Source: UBA5972 sp964480735 (GTDB taxonomy: Bacteria; Pseudomonadota; Alphaproteobacteria; Rhodobacterales; Rhodobacteraceae). Taken from it: a stretch of DNA of 51,082 nucleotides. The notes beneath the pieces were generated by a model. That model did not search any database and was not told the origin of the DNA. It was given only the letters and a program-made list of their open reading frames with translations. A program made the position numbers and the translations under genes. This document shows, in pieces, positions 36,182 through 45,369 of this stretch (position 1 is the first letter of the stretch; every line of letters begins with the position of its first letter). Where the stretch lies: the NCBI GenBank assembly GCA_964480735.1, contig CAYZQS010000008.1, positions 1 through 51,082 on the forward strand, in the 5' to 3' direction.

Positions 36182-39100
36182 GCGCCAGATTGGGCCGCAC
36201 AGGCCGGTTGATTGACCGCACAAAGCCAATTGAATTTGAATGGAACGGGCGCAAGCTGCAAGGATTTGCGGGCGATACGCTGGCCTCGGCTTTGTTGGCT
36301 GGCGGACACACGCTGATGGGGCGGTCGTTCAAATACCACCGCCCGCGCGGAGCTGTGGCGGCCGGGCCGGAAGAGCCCAACGCGCTGGTCGGACTTGGCG
36401 CGGCTGGGCGGTTTGAACCCAACCAACGGGCCACAACAACAGAGATTTTTCAAGGTCTTACAGCAAATTCTCAAAACCACTGGCCCAGCCTGGAATGTGA
36501 TATTGGTGCCCTCAACACGATGATGGCGCGGTTTTTTCCGGCCGGGTTTTACTATAAAACTTTTATGTTCCCACGATTTGCCTGGAAGCATGTGTTTGAG
36601 CCAATCATCCGCGGTGCCGCCGGATTGGGCAATGCGCCCAAAACGCCGGACAGCGGCACGTATGAATATTTTTATGCACACACGGACGTTTTGATTGTCG
36701 GCGGCGGCATGTCGGGTTTGGCCGCGGCGCTGGCGGCTGGTCTGTCCGGGGCCAAGGTTCTGTTGCTGGAACAAAATCCTGATTTTGGCGGGCGGGCCGT
36801 GGTCGATGATGTTGAAATTGATGGCCAGCCTGCCGATGCGTGGGTGACGGCAACTTTGGACAGACTTGCCGCAATGCCAAATGTTACGGTTAAAAACCGC
36901 ACGATGGGGGCCGGGGTATACGATCACGGTTTTGCCACGGGCTATGAGCGACTGACCGATCACCTGCCGCACGCCAAAGGACCACGCCACCGCCTGTGGC
37001 GCATTCGCGCCAAGCGAATTGTGACGGCCACCGGGGCAATCGAGCGCCCGCTGTCTTTTGCCGGAAACGATATCCCCGGTGTGATGCTGGCCGGTGCGGT
37101 GCGGGATTACGCGGTAAATTTTGGAGTCAGCGCCGGAGAACGCACTGTTGTTGTTACCAACAACGACGACGCCTATTTGACGGCGATCGCGCTGAAACAG
37201 GCCGGGCTGGAAGTGCCGGTCATTGTTGATGCTCGCGACGTGGTAACCGGAGCCCTGCCAGCAAAAGCCCGCGCTCTTGGTGTGCGGGTTGAAACCGGGA
37301 AGGCCATCGGCACCGTTAAAGGCAGCAAGAAAGTCAAAAGTGTCACGCTTTGTGATCAGGCGGGTGACGGTGCTGCGCTTGAAGAAATAAAATGCGATGT
37401 GGTGGCCATGTCCGGTGGCTGGTCGCCGGTTGTGCACCTGTGGTCCCATTGCGGTGGAAAACTTATCTGGGACGATGAAAGCGCCATGTTCCGCCCGGAC
37501 CCAAAGCGCCCGCCGTTGGGAGAGGACGGAAAGGGTTTTGTATCGGTTGCGGGCGCAGCCAACGGTTACCTTCACGCCGCCGGTGCCATGAAAGATGCTT
37601 TTGCCGCAGGCAAGAAAGCCGCCAGCGACGCGGGCTTTGCAGCCACCAAGGCCAAAGCGCCCAAGGCGCTTGGCGCTGCGCAGGAGGCCATGATGCCGGT
37701 GTGGTCGATGCCTCAAAACGCCGGTCCGAAGCTGCGGATGAAAACCTGGCTTGATTTTCAGAACGACGTGAAAGTGTCAGACGTACGGCTGGCCGCACAG
37801 GAAGGTTATGAAAGTGTAGAGCATACCAAGCGCTATACCACCCTGGGCATGGCTTCTGATCAAGGAAAGTTAAGTAATATCAACGGACTGGCAGTTCTGG
37901 CTGACAGTTTGAATGCCGAAATTCCAAGCGTTGGCACAACAACTTTCCGCCCGCCTTATCACCCGATCTCTATCGGTTCGATCGCCGGAGAGGCGCGCGG
38001 TGCGTTATTCAAACCGGTGCGGCAGTCACCGATGCACGACTGGATCGGCAGGAACGGCGGGTTTTGGGAACCCGTAGCAGATTGGCGGCGGCCCTATTGC
38101 TTTCAAAATCCCCAAGAAACCGTGCAGGACGCTGTTACCCGCGAAATCCTGAACACCCGGCAAAACGTCGGCCTGCTGGACGCCAGCACCCTTGGCAAGA
38201 TCATCGTGCGCGGGCCGGACGCGGGCAGGTTTCTGGATATGTTGTACACCAACATGATGTCAAACCTGAAAGTCGGGCGCTGCCGCTATGGTTTGATGTG
38301 CACGGAAAACGGCTTTCTGTTTGACGACGGCGTTGTGGCGCGGCTGGATGAACAAACCTTCCTGTGCCACACCACATCGGGCGGGTCAGACCGCATCCAT
38401 GCGTGGATGGAAGAGTGGCTGCAAACCGAATGGTGGGACTGGAAGGTCTATACCGCCAATGTCACGGAACAATACGCCCAGATCGGCATCGTTGGCCCAA
38501 AGGCCCGCAAAGTTCTGGAAAAAATGGGTGGCATGGATGTGTCAGCCGAGGCCCTGCCGTTTATGACGTTCAAGGATGGCAATATCGGCGGCATCAAAGC
38601 GCGGCCATTCCGGATTTCATTCTCTGGCGAGCTGTCTTATGAGGTTGCTGTGCCCGCCGGGCAGGGGCAGGCGCTCTGGGATATGGCGCTAAAAGCGGGG
38701 GCTGAATTTGGCATTCAGCCCTACGGCACCGAAGCATTGCACGTGATGCGGGCCGAAAAGGGCTTTATCATGATCGGGGACGAGACCGACGGCACAGTCA
38801 TTCCGCAGGATTTGAACCTGCACTGGGCAATCAGCAAGAAAAAGGACGATTTCCTTGGCAAGCGCGCGCAACTGCGCAGTTTCATGCAAAACGAGGACCG
38901 CAAGCAACTGGTTGGCCTGCTGACGGAAGACCCGCAGGTGGTGTTGCCGGATGCCGCCCACGCTGTTGAGGGCGCCGCGAAAGAAAATGGTATGCAGAAC
39001 ATCATCGGTCACGTCACCTCGACATATTATTCACCAACCCTTGGCCATTCCATCGCGATGGCCCTGATCAAAGGCGGATCACGGCGGATGGGTGAAACAC

Positions 39101-39192
39101 TGGATTTTCCGGTGGCCGCGGACAGAACAATCAGGGCCAAAGTGGTTGACCCTGTATTTCTTGACAAAGCCGGGGAGCGGCAAAATGTGTAG
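36178..39192 (+). CDS. soxA: Sarcosine oxidase subunit alpha
   Basis: Large subunit (1004 residues) of heterotetrameric sarcosine oxidase. An N-terminal 2Fe-2S-like fold region carries GDTLASALLAGG and RSFKYHRPRG; an NAD-binding domain follows (VLIVGGGMSGLAAALAAG near residue 172); and the C-terminal half is a GcvT/aminomethyltransferase domain (from about 660, LLDASTLGKIIVRGPDAG) that binds tetrahydrofolate and forms 5,10-methylene-THF. ATG 36178 overlaps the soxD stop. The soxG ATG at 39185 lies inside its last codons. A 515-residue open frame on the opposite strand (36169-37716) is a shadow of this gene's codon bias. Confidence 0.97.
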   Translation: MSARLGRTGRLIDRTKPIEFEWNGRKLQGFAGDTLASALLAGGHTLMGRSFKYHRPRGAVAAGPEEPNALVGLGAAGRFEPNQRATTTEIFQGLTANSQNHWPSLECDIGALNTMMARFFPAGFYYKTFMFPRFAWKHVFEPIIRGAAGLGNAPKTPDSGTYEYFYAHTDVLIVGGGMSGLAAALAAGLSGAKVLLLEQNPDFGGRAVVDDVEIDGQPADAWVTATLDRLAAMPNVTVKNRTMGAGVYDHGFATGYERLTDHLPHAKGPRHRLWRIRAKRIVTATGAIERPLSFAGNDIPGVMLAGAVRDYAVNFGVSAGERTVVVTNNDDAYLTAIALKQAGLEVPVIVDARDVVTGALPAKARALGVRVETGKAIGTVKGSKKVKSVTLCDQAGDGAALEEIKCDVVAMSGGWSPVVHLWSHCGGKLIWDDESAMFRPDPKRPPLGEDGKGFVSVAGAANGYLHAAGAMKDAFAAGKKAASDAGFAATKAKAPKALGAAQEAMMPVWSMPQNAGPKLRMKTWLDFQNDVKVSDVRLAAQEGYESVEHTKRYTTLGMASDQGKLSNINGLAVLADSLNAEIPSVGTTTFRPPYHPISIGSIAGEARGALFKPVRQSPMHDWIGRNGGFWEPVADWRRPYCFQNPQETVQDAVTREILNTRQNVGLLDASTLGKIIVRGPDAGRFLDMLYTNMMSNLKVGRCRYGLMCTENGFLFDDGVVARLDEQTFLCHTTSGGSDRIHAWMEEWLQTEWWDWKVYTANVTEQYAQIGIVGPKARKVLEKMGGMDVSAEALPFMTFKDGNIGGIKARPFRISFSGELSYEVAVPAGQGQALWDMALKAGAEFGIQPYGTEALHVMRAEKGFIMIGDETDGTVIPQDLNLHWAISKKKDDFLGKRAQLRSFMQNEDRKQLVGLLTEDPQVVLPDAAHAVEGAAKENGMQNIIGHVTSTYYSPTLGHSIAMALIKGGSRRMGETLDFPVAADRTIRAKVVDPVFLDKAGERQNV

Positions 39193-39906
39193 TGCTGTCA
39201 GTGCTTTGCCCGCTGCGCGTTTTGAAGGCGTGGTGACTGTNNNNNNNNNNNNNNNNNNNNNNNNNNNNNNNNNNNNNNNNNNNNNNNNNNNNNNNNNNNN
39301 NNNNNNNNNNNNNNNNNNNNNNNNNNNNNNNNNNNNNNNNTGTGTAGTGCTGTCAGTGCTTTGCCCGCTGCGCGTTTTGAAGGCGTGGTGACTGTCACCG
39401 AGGACGGTCTGTGCGGCATGATCACGCTGCGGGGCGATTTAAAAGACGTGGCGGTGGCAAAGGCGGTAAAGTCTGCTGTGGGGCTGGCGGTGCCGGGACA
39501 ACGCCAGATCAAAAGCGGCGCCAAAGGCGCGGTTGCATGGATGTCACCGGATGAATTGTTGTTGATGGTTGCCTACCCGCAGGCGGACGCCGTGGTTGCA
39601 AAAATGTCAAAAGCGCTGGAAGGCACGCACAGTCTGGTGCTGAATGTTTCCGACGCCCGCGCGGCGTTCACCGTATCGGGCAAAGGTTGCCGCGAAGTGA
39701 TCGCCAAAGGTGCACCCGCCGATTTATCGGTGCAGGGATTGTCGCCCGGCGAGATGCGCCGAACACGGCTGGGACAGGTTGCAGCTGCTTTTTGGTTGGC
39801 CGATGAAACCACGATCAGGTTGATCTGCTTCCGGTCCGTCGCGGCATATGCCTTTGAATTCTTAAGCAACGCGTCGGCAGACGACAACTTGCCGGGAGTT
39901 TTTTAG
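39185..39906 (+). CDS. soxG: Sarcosine oxidase subunit gamma, disrupted by an artefactual gap
   Basis: Gamma subunit of heterotetrameric sarcosine oxidase. The real start is ATG 39185, overlapping the soxA stop and preceded by GGGGAG. The scaffold repeats the first 55 bases of the gene after a 100-N block, which throws the frame; removing bases 39241-39395 restores a continuous frame of 188 residues starting MCSAVSALPAARFEGVVTVT. Later features include LRGDLKDVAVAKAV, WMSPDELLLM and the C-terminal TIRLICFRSVAAYAFEFL. A gene caller using the scaffold as it stands would start wrongly at TTG 39361. It closes the soxB-D-A-G set. Confidence 0.93.
39241..39340. other. Artefactual 100-N gap between overlapping contig ends
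   Basis: The 55 bases before (39186-39240) equal the 55 bases after (39341-39395), as at the 18.1 kb gap. The same overlap length at two places points to a common assembly k-mer. No sequence is missing. Confidence 0.92.
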
Positions 39907-40046
39907 ACTACGTGAAATTGCAATCGGCGCGCCGTAATATTTCAAACAATCGCCTTAGCGTTGCCCAATTCTGGCAAAATCTGGCCCTATTCCCAATTTA
40001 GTAATCCTCACAAAGGCGTGATTTTCGCCGGATTGTTGAGGTTACA

Positions 40047-40637
40047 ATGTTAAAAACCAAACTGATCGCAGCCGTTTTCGTGTTGGCCGGCCTTGGTGCG
40101 TGCAACACCGTGGCCACAACCAAAAATATTTCACCGGATGTGCAGGCACCGATTCAAAGCACCAAAAGTGCCAGTTGGCGGGTGCGCGACGTTCGGGTGC
40201 TGGTGCCGGACTCCCTAAGCGTGTCAGAGGCAAATCTATATTTGCCGCCGTCAGATATCGTTTGGCGCGAAGATCCTTTCGGTGACCGCCGGGCGCAGGT
40301 TGCCACGATTATGGATACTGCGCTGACCGACGGCGTAAAAGGGTTTCAAGGGTATCAACCGGTTGATCTGGACGTGCAGATCACGCGGTTTCATGCCCTT
40401 AGCCAAAAGGCCAGAGCAACGGTCGGCGGGCGGCATACAATCTTGTTTTTAATGACAATCCGCGATGCGGAAACCGGCCTTACACTGGTTGGACCGGTTG
40501 AAGTTGAGGCAAATCTGGCGGCTTTTGGCGGGCAGAAAGCCATCGACGCTGCAATGCAGGGTGAGACACAAAAAGTGCGGATAACCCGCCATGTGGCTGA
40601 TGTTATCAAACAGCAATTGGCGGTATACACCAACTGA
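40047..40637 (+). CDS. Lipoprotein of unknown function
   Basis: A 196-residue predicted lipoprotein: basic N-terminus, hydrophobic stretch, and lipobox LGAC with the cysteine at residue 19. The mature domain (about 45-190) has alternating strands and helices, for example SWRVRDVRVLVPDSLSVSE and DLDVQITRFHALSQKAR, and resembles a Rhodobacterales lipoprotein family that I recall as DUF6778, without certainty. It stands 47 bases before the methyltransferase gene on the same strand and may be co-transcribed. Confidence 0.75.
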   Translation: MLKTKLIAAVFVLAGLGACNTVATTKNISPDVQAPIQSTKSASWRVRDVRVLVPDSLSVSEANLYLPPSDIVWREDPFGDRRAQVATIMDTALTDGVKGFQGYQPVDLDVQITRFHALSQKARATVGGRHTILFLMTIRDAETGLTLVGPVEVEANLAAFGGQKAIDAAMQGETQKVRITRHVADVIKQQLAVYTN

Positions 40638-40683
40638 TATTATGGGGATTTCCCAGCGGACCGGATTTCGCTAGGTAGGGCGA

Positions 40684-41883
40684 ATGATCCAGCCAGACCA
40701 ATTGCCAATTGTCCGTCTTTTACCGAAAATCAATGCGCAAAAGCTGCGGTTTGGCTTTCCCTGGGTGTATCGTGATCAGGTTGTTTTGGATCGTCGCACC
40801 CGGAATATTCCGGCGGGCGCTGTTGTTATTCTGCAAGACAGCAACCGGCAGGTTCTTGGCCAATACGCTTTTAACGCAACGTCGCAGATTATTTGTCGGC
40901 TGCTGGAAGCCGACACATCCAATCTTGTTGGCTCGGATTGGTTGCGCAAGCGGTTACAAAGGGCTTTGGATTTGCGGGAGCGGCTGTTTGAGCAACCATA
41001 TTATCGTTTGGTTCATGCAGAGGCCGATGGTCTGCCCGGCGTTGTTGTTGACCGGTTTGGACCGGTCGCGGTGGTCCAGCCAAATACCGCTTTTGCAAAT
41101 GCCCGAATGGCGGAAATTTCGGATGCTTTGACAAGTGTTACCGGTGTGACAACCGTGATTAAGAACTGCAGTGGCCGGTCCCGGGCTTTGGAAGGTTTGG
41201 ATGATAAAAGCGCGGTACTGACCGGCGAAATCACCGGGCCGATGCCCGTTCAGATGAACGGCGCCACTTATCTGGCTGATGTGACAGGCGGCCAAAAAAC
41301 CGGTCTTTTTTATGATCAACGCCCGAACCACGCATTCGCCGCACGGTTGGCCGAAGGCGCGTCGGTTCTGGATGTATTTTGCCATGTGGGCGGTTTTGGA
41401 CTGGCCGCACTGGCGGCGGGGGCCACATCAGCGCTGGGCGTTGACAGTTCGGCAGCGTCGCTTGGTCTGGCAGAAAAAGGTGCCGTCGCGTCGGGGTATG
41501 GCGATTGTTTCTCAACCCGGCGTGGTGATGCGTTTAAGGTTATGGAAGAACTGCAAACAGGGCCTGAGCAGTTTGATTTGGTTGTGTGTGACCCGCCGGC
41601 ATTTGCTCCAATTCGCGCGGCGCTGAACGCCGGTTTGCGCGCTTACAGCCGCGTGGCGCGACAGGCGGCGGAACTGGTGTCACCCGGTGGTTTTCTTGGC
41701 TTGTGTTCGTGTTCTCACGCTGCCAGTCTAGATAGTTTTCGCGAAGCCTGCACCGCAGGTATCGGCAAAGCGGGACGCCGCGGGCAGTTGATATATACCG
41801 GAGCCGCTGGACCTGATCATCCCACCCATCCGATGCTGGCAGAATCCAGTTACCTGAAAGCGCTTTTTTTCAGGCTGGATTGA
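40684..41883 (+). CDS. SAM-dependent 23S rRNA cytosine methyltransferase, RlmI/YccW type
   Basis: A 399-residue methyltransferase. The N-terminal PUA-like domain (RLLPKINAQKLRFGFPWVYRDQV) is followed by an EEHEA-like middle segment (YYRLVHAEADGLPGVVVDRF) and a Rossmann domain with VLDVFCHVGGFGLAALAAGA as SAM motif I and FDLVVCDPPAFAP as the catalytic motif, then GGFLGLCSCSHAASLDSF with the cysteine typical of m5C enzymes. It probably methylates 23S rRNA; the exact position cannot be read. The stop overlaps the ATG of the PIN gene. Confidence 0.9.
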   Translation: MIQPDQLPIVRLLPKINAQKLRFGFPWVYRDQVVLDRRTRNIPAGAVVILQDSNRQVLGQYAFNATSQIICRLLEADTSNLVGSDWLRKRLQRALDLRERLFEQPYYRLVHAEADGLPGVVVDRFGPVAVVQPNTAFANARMAEISDALTSVTGVTTVIKNCSGRSRALEGLDDKSAVLTGEITGPMPVQMNGATYLADVTGGQKTGLFYDQRPNHAFAARLAEGASVLDVFCHVGGFGLAALAAGATSALGVDSSAASLGLAEKGAVASGYGDCFSTRRGDAFKVMEELQTGPEQFDLVVCDPPAFAPIRAALNAGLRAYSRVARQAAELVSPGGFLGLCSCSHAASLDSFREACTAGIGKAGRRGQLIYTGAAGPDHPTHPMLAESSYLKALFFRLD

Positions 41884-42422
41884 TGCGCATTCTGCTTGAT
41901 GCTTGCGTTCTGTACCCGACAGTCATGCGGGAAATTTTGCTCAGCATTGCCAATCACGGCCTGTTCGTACCGCTTTGGTCGGACAGAATTCTGGATGAAT
42001 GGGCCCGGGCCGTCGCCAAAAATCTGCCGGATCAGGCGGAGCTGGCGCGGGGAGAAATTGCGCTGGTGCGTGCTGTGTGGTCAGACGCTGTTGTGCCGGA
42101 AAACACGGCGCTGGAACAGAGGTTGTTTTTGCCGGACAAGGACGACCGGCACGTGTTTGCCGCTGCGATTAACGGGTGTGCGGATGTTCTGTTGACGCTG
42201 AACGCCAAGGACTTTCCAACCCGCGTGTTGGCGAAAGAAAACATCATTCGGCGTGATCCTGACAGCCTGCTGCATGGGTTTTGGCAGGATCACCCCGGCG
42301 TCGTGACTGAGGTTTGCGAGACCGTGCGCGATACGGCTGAATCACTGTCCGGCCGCTCCCAACCGCTGCGCGCCCTCTTAAAAAGGGCCAGATTGCCGAA
42401 ACTGGGCAAGGCTCTGGCCTAG
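41883..42422 (+). CDS. PIN-domain protein
   Basis: A 179-residue PIN-fold protein, predicted single-strand ribonuclease. The first aspartate is in RILLDACVLYPTVMRE and further acidic residues in LPDKDDRHVFAAAINGCADV and LTLNAKDFPT. The C-terminal third is an alpha-helical extension. No antitoxin gene lies next to it and it is coupled to the rRNA methyltransferase gene through a TGATG overlap, so a housekeeping RNA role seems as likely as a toxin. It resembles the RSP_2648-type PIN proteins common in Rhodobacterales. Confidence 0.85.
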   Translation: MRILLDACVLYPTVMREILLSIANHGLFVPLWSDRILDEWARAVAKNLPDQAELARGEIALVRAVWSDAVVPENTALEQRLFLPDKDDRHVFAAAINGCADVLLTLNAKDFPTRVLAKENIIRRDPDSLLHGFWQDHPGVVTEVCETVRDTAESLSGRSQPLRALLKRARLPKLGKALA

Positions 42423-42452
42423 ATTGGCTTTCTCGTGTGCCGCGCAGCGACG

Positions 42453-43142
42453 CTACTTTAGCGTCTTTCCGCCCCATTTCTGCGCCCGCGCGTCAATCGC
42501 CCTTATCCGCTCGCTGGTCTTTGGATGGCTCATCATCCACGCCAACTGTCCACCACCACCGGTCAGCCTGTCGAGTTTCAAAAACAGCGATTTCTGCGGC
42601 TCCACTCCGATCCCGGCTTTGGTGAGCAGAGCACTGGCATAGGCATCGGCCTCGTACTCGTCAGAGCGAGACAGCCGCGCCGCCAAAAGGCTGGTCAGCA
42701 TATTGGCCAGATAAACGCCTATACCGGGCAATAAACGCCCCAAAACCATGCTCAACGCCACACGAATGGCATTTTGGCCGGAAAAATCAATCATCCGGCG
42801 ACGCGAATGGCCCAGTGCCACATGGCCCAACTCATGTGCAATCACGCTGGCCATTTCTTCGGCGCTGACCTCCCCTGTCAGGTATTTCTTGAAAAACCCG
42901 CGGGTGATGAAAATCCGGCCATCCGGTGCGGCCAGCCCATTCACCGGCTCGATCTCATATATATGGACCTTGATTTTCGGTATCTCCAGCGATGTGGCCA
43001 TGCGTTGGGTCAGGGCAGACAACCGCGGTTCCATCAGTTCTGACGATTTGGCGTCCAGCTCTTTGCCGGTGCGCCACGTGGAAAAGCGGTACATCAGCAA
43101 CGCATAAACGATCGCCAGAAATATCGGAGTGAACTTGAACAT
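42453..43142 (-). CDS. M48-family membrane metallopeptidase
   Basis: Predicted zinc endopeptidase of 229 residues with an N-terminal membrane segment (FTPIFLAIVYALLMY) and the zinc motif HELGHVALGHS; the third ligand is the glutamate in SRSDEYEADAYASALL. A hydrophobic segment (VALSMVLGRLLPGIGVYLAN) lies between. It is smaller than HtpX (about 290), lacking part of its membrane region, and belongs to the wider M48B/C group. Convergent with the PIN gene. Confidence 0.9.
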   Translation of the reverse strand: MFKFTPIFLAIVYALLMYRFSTWRTGKELDAKSSELMEPRLSALTQRMATSLEIPKIKVHIYEIEPVNGLAAPDGRIFITRGFFKKYLTGEVSAEEMASVIAHELGHVALGHSRRRMIDFSGQNAIRVALSMVLGRLLPGIGVYLANMLTSLLAARLSRSDEYEADAYASALLTKAGIGVEPQKSLFLKLDRLTGGGGQLAWMMSHPKTSERIRAIDARAQKWGGKTLK

Positions 43143-43188
43143 GGCGTCTATATGGGGGCTGCCCGCTGCCTTGGCAACAAATTTGCCT

Positions 43189-44361
43189 TTATGTGATGTC
43201 CCACTCGCACGGCAATGTTGTCAGGCCGCGAAACGCCCAGCCCACGGGCGATGGCGATACTTTTGGCGCCAGCCGCAGGTTTTTTAAACGCGCAAAGGCC
43301 AGCGGCAGGGCCACATCGGCAATCATCGACCTTGACACCCAGGCCCCGGCGCAAAAATGCGGACCCGCACCAAATGCAATAGAGTGGGATGTGTCGCGCG
43401 ATGGGTCAAACACATCGGCATCGGTAAATATATCCTCGTCCCGATTGGCGGATGAAAACATCAAGAACGCCCGGTCTTCGGCGTTGTATGTCACCCCGTT
43501 GATCGTGCAGTCTTTGGCAATCCGGCGCGGGCTCATGCCGATGGGGGACATCCACCTGGTGTATTCTTCAAAAACCTGTAGCCAGGTCAATTCTCCGCTT
43601 TCCACGCGGTTTCGTTGCGCAGGATGGGTCAGCAGTGCCCAAATTGCCCCGGAAATCACGTCGCGGGGTTCGTTCTGGCCGCCGGAAATGGCCAGCCGCA
43701 CATTGGCGCGAACCGCCTGTTCCGGCAGCCCGGCGGCCATCTGAACGCTTAACAACGAAAGATTTGGTGAATCACGCAGTACCGGCATCATCGCGTCAAT
43801 ATGGCGGTCAATTGATGCAGTACAGTCATGGCACCGGGCCGTGACCTGTTTGTCACCGGAATAATTCGCGATCCCGTCCATCATACCCTGTGATGTGCGG
43901 TCCATTTCGCGAAAGTCCATATTGGTCAACCCGGTGATGATTTTAAGACATTCAGCCGAAAACCGAAGCGCGTATTCCGGCACCAGATCAGCAGAGCCCT
44001 TAACGGCGATATCGTCCAATATGTGGTCTGCCGCCGCCTTAAACTGCGCTTTCCAGACGTCTCTGACGGTTTTCGGCGAAACCGTGGGAAAGATCGCCTT
44101 ACGCTCGATCATGTGCGCATCGCCGTCTTTGCGCATCATGTTTTCCCCCATTAAGCGGCTCATTAATCCGTCAGGTTGATGGGATGAAAACACCTGAACA
44201 TTTTTTTCCTGGGTAAAAATATCGGCGTGTTTTGTCAGCAGCGTCGCGCCAAGCTGGGGAACAAAACATACCGGCGACCGCGCCCGCATTTTGGCAAAGT
44301 CTGGGTATGGGTCTGACGTAAAAGCGGTGATGTCTATATTGTAAACAGGGGCATCAGACAT
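43189..44361 (-). CDS. Cytochrome P450
   Basis: Soluble bacterial P450 of 390 residues. The heme loop is FGAGPHFCAG with C337 as thiolate ligand, and the K-helix ExxR motif is E266-Y-T-R269. The I-helix oxygen-activation region reads SGGQNEPRD (226-234): a proline stands where most P450s have the threonine that helps protonate dioxygen. The substrate is unknown. No ferredoxin or reductase gene is adjacent, so redox partners must be encoded elsewhere. It is separated by 58 bases from DedA on the same strand and may be transcribed from that operon. Confidence 0.93.
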   Translation of the reverse strand: MSDAPVYNIDITAFTSDPYPDFAKMRARSPVCFVPQLGATLLTKHADIFTQEKNVQVFSSHQPDGLMSRLMGENMMRKDGDAHMIERKAIFPTVSPKTVRDVWKAQFKAAADHILDDIAVKGSADLVPEYALRFSAECLKIITGLTNMDFREMDRTSQGMMDGIANYSGDKQVTARCHDCTASIDRHIDAMMPVLRDSPNLSLLSVQMAAGLPEQAVRANVRLAISGGQNEPRDVISGAIWALLTHPAQRNRVESGELTWLQVFEEYTRWMSPIGMSPRRIAKDCTINGVTYNAEDRAFLMFSSANRDEDIFTDADVFDPSRDTSHSIAFGAGPHFCAGAWVSRSMIADVALPLAFARLKNLRLAPKVSPSPVGWAFRGLTTLPCEWDIT

Positions 44362-44419
44362 GGTGGCTGGTTCCGGTCTTGACGGTTGGTGGAGACTTTA
44401 GAGACGCGGAAATCAGGTT

Positions 44420-45022
44420 TCAACCAGCATGGCGGTGCTTGCGCAGCGCCTGCGCGATTTGCCAACCAAGCAGCAACGTCACCAAACCCGCGGCCAAAAT
44501 TCCGCTCAGGTTGCCTGTAACCTCTGCAACCGCTGAAATATTGTCGCTGAAAACCAACCCCAGTCCGATGTAGATACCCACCCAAACCACCTCGCCCGCC
44601 GCAGACCACAGTGTAAACCGGCGCCAGGGCAGTGCGGCAACACCGCTGATGATATTTACATAAGGGCCCAAAGGGCTGACCAGCCAACGGGACAGAAACA
44701 CGCCCGGACCGCCTTTTTTGTCAATCCAGTCGCTGGCCTTGTCAAACACAGCGCGACGGTCGTTGGTTTTTGCCAGACGGCTCACCAGTGCCGGGCCGCC
44801 GATTTTTCCCAGTAAATATCCGGTTTGATCGCCCAGCACCGCCGCGCAGATGGCAACAAGTGCCGTGGTTGAAAACTCCAGATCACCGGACCCAACAAAC
44901 GATCCGCAAGTTAAAATAACCAACGAGGAAGGCACCGGCAGCGCCAGACAGCTGAGATAGACAGCCAGTGCCAAAATCGGCAACCCGTATAAAGGCACCA
45001 ATGAAACGATTAGGTCTGTCAC
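44420..45022 (-). CDS. DedA-family membrane protein
   Basis: A 200-residue polytopic inner-membrane protein of the DedA/SNARE-associated (VTT) superfamily, linked to lipid-carrier scrambling and membrane homeostasis. It shows LALPVPSSLVILTCGSFVGS, the motif GDQTGYLLGKIGG, and the conserved SRWLVSPLGPYVNIISGVA loop with its arginine and glycine-rich re-entrant segment, then LWSAAGEVVWVGIYIGLG. The start overlaps the stop of the 116-residue gene by four bases. Confidence 0.92.
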   Translation of the reverse strand: MTDLIVSLVPLYGLPILALAVYLSCLALPVPSSLVILTCGSFVGSGDLEFSTTALVAICAAVLGDQTGYLLGKIGGPALVSRLAKTNDRRAVFDKASDWIDKKGGPGVFLSRWLVSPLGPYVNIISGVAALPWRRFTLWSAAGEVVWVGIYIGLGLVFSDNISAVAEVTGNLSGILAAGLVTLLLGWQIAQALRKHRHAG

Positions 45023-45369
45023 TGATTTGCGTTCCGGTAGGCAATGATTTCATTCACCAGTTCAACCTGCAGCGTATCAAGTTCAGTGCCCCGGCTTTTG
45101 GCAACTTTACTAAGTGTAGTTTTATGTCCCGCGTTGCCCGAAACGTTTAGATAACTGACGATAACGTTCAGTGGCACATCATAGGATTTGGCGACATACC
45201 GGGGGGTCATCCAGGCCTCAAGCGGTTGGTTGCGGTGCTTGGGGTCAGACCAGTAAACCGCAAAAACCACAGCACGGGTAACGAAAAACACCATAACCAG
45301 CACGGCGAGCGAAAAGGCCAACAGCAAACGCCGGTGATTGGCCCAAAGATGACGGATGCGCGAGGTCAC
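45019..45369 (-). CDS. Single-pass membrane protein of unknown function
   Basis: A 116-residue protein with a basic N-terminus, one membrane segment at about 15-36 (LLLAFSLAVLVMVFFVTRAV) and a soluble domain of about 75 residues (PLEAWMTPRYVAKSYDVP onward) ending in a helix. I do not recognise the family. It overlaps the VWA gene upstream and the DedA gene downstream by four bases each, so it is translated as part of that unit. The motif LEAWMTPRYVAKSYDVP resembles a helix-turn-helix-like segment but this is weak. Confidence 0.75.
   Translation of the reverse strand: MTSRIRHLWANHRRLLLAFSLAVLVMVFFVTRAVVFAVYWSDPKHRNQPLEAWMTPRYVAKSYDVPLNVIVSYLNVSGNAGHKTTLSKVAKSRGTELDTLQVELVNEIIAYRNANQ

Noticed and set aside
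36169..37716. Long open frame (515 codons) on the minus strand opposite soxA
   Set aside because: soxA is certain by several motifs; the antisense frame has no recognisable protein features and arises from codon bias. The same applies to other long antisense frames, for example 3418-4272, 24560-25531 and 16777-17685.
39185..39906. Frameshifted soxG pseudogene
   Set aside because: Removing the duplicated contig end and the N block restores an intact frame, so the break is technical.
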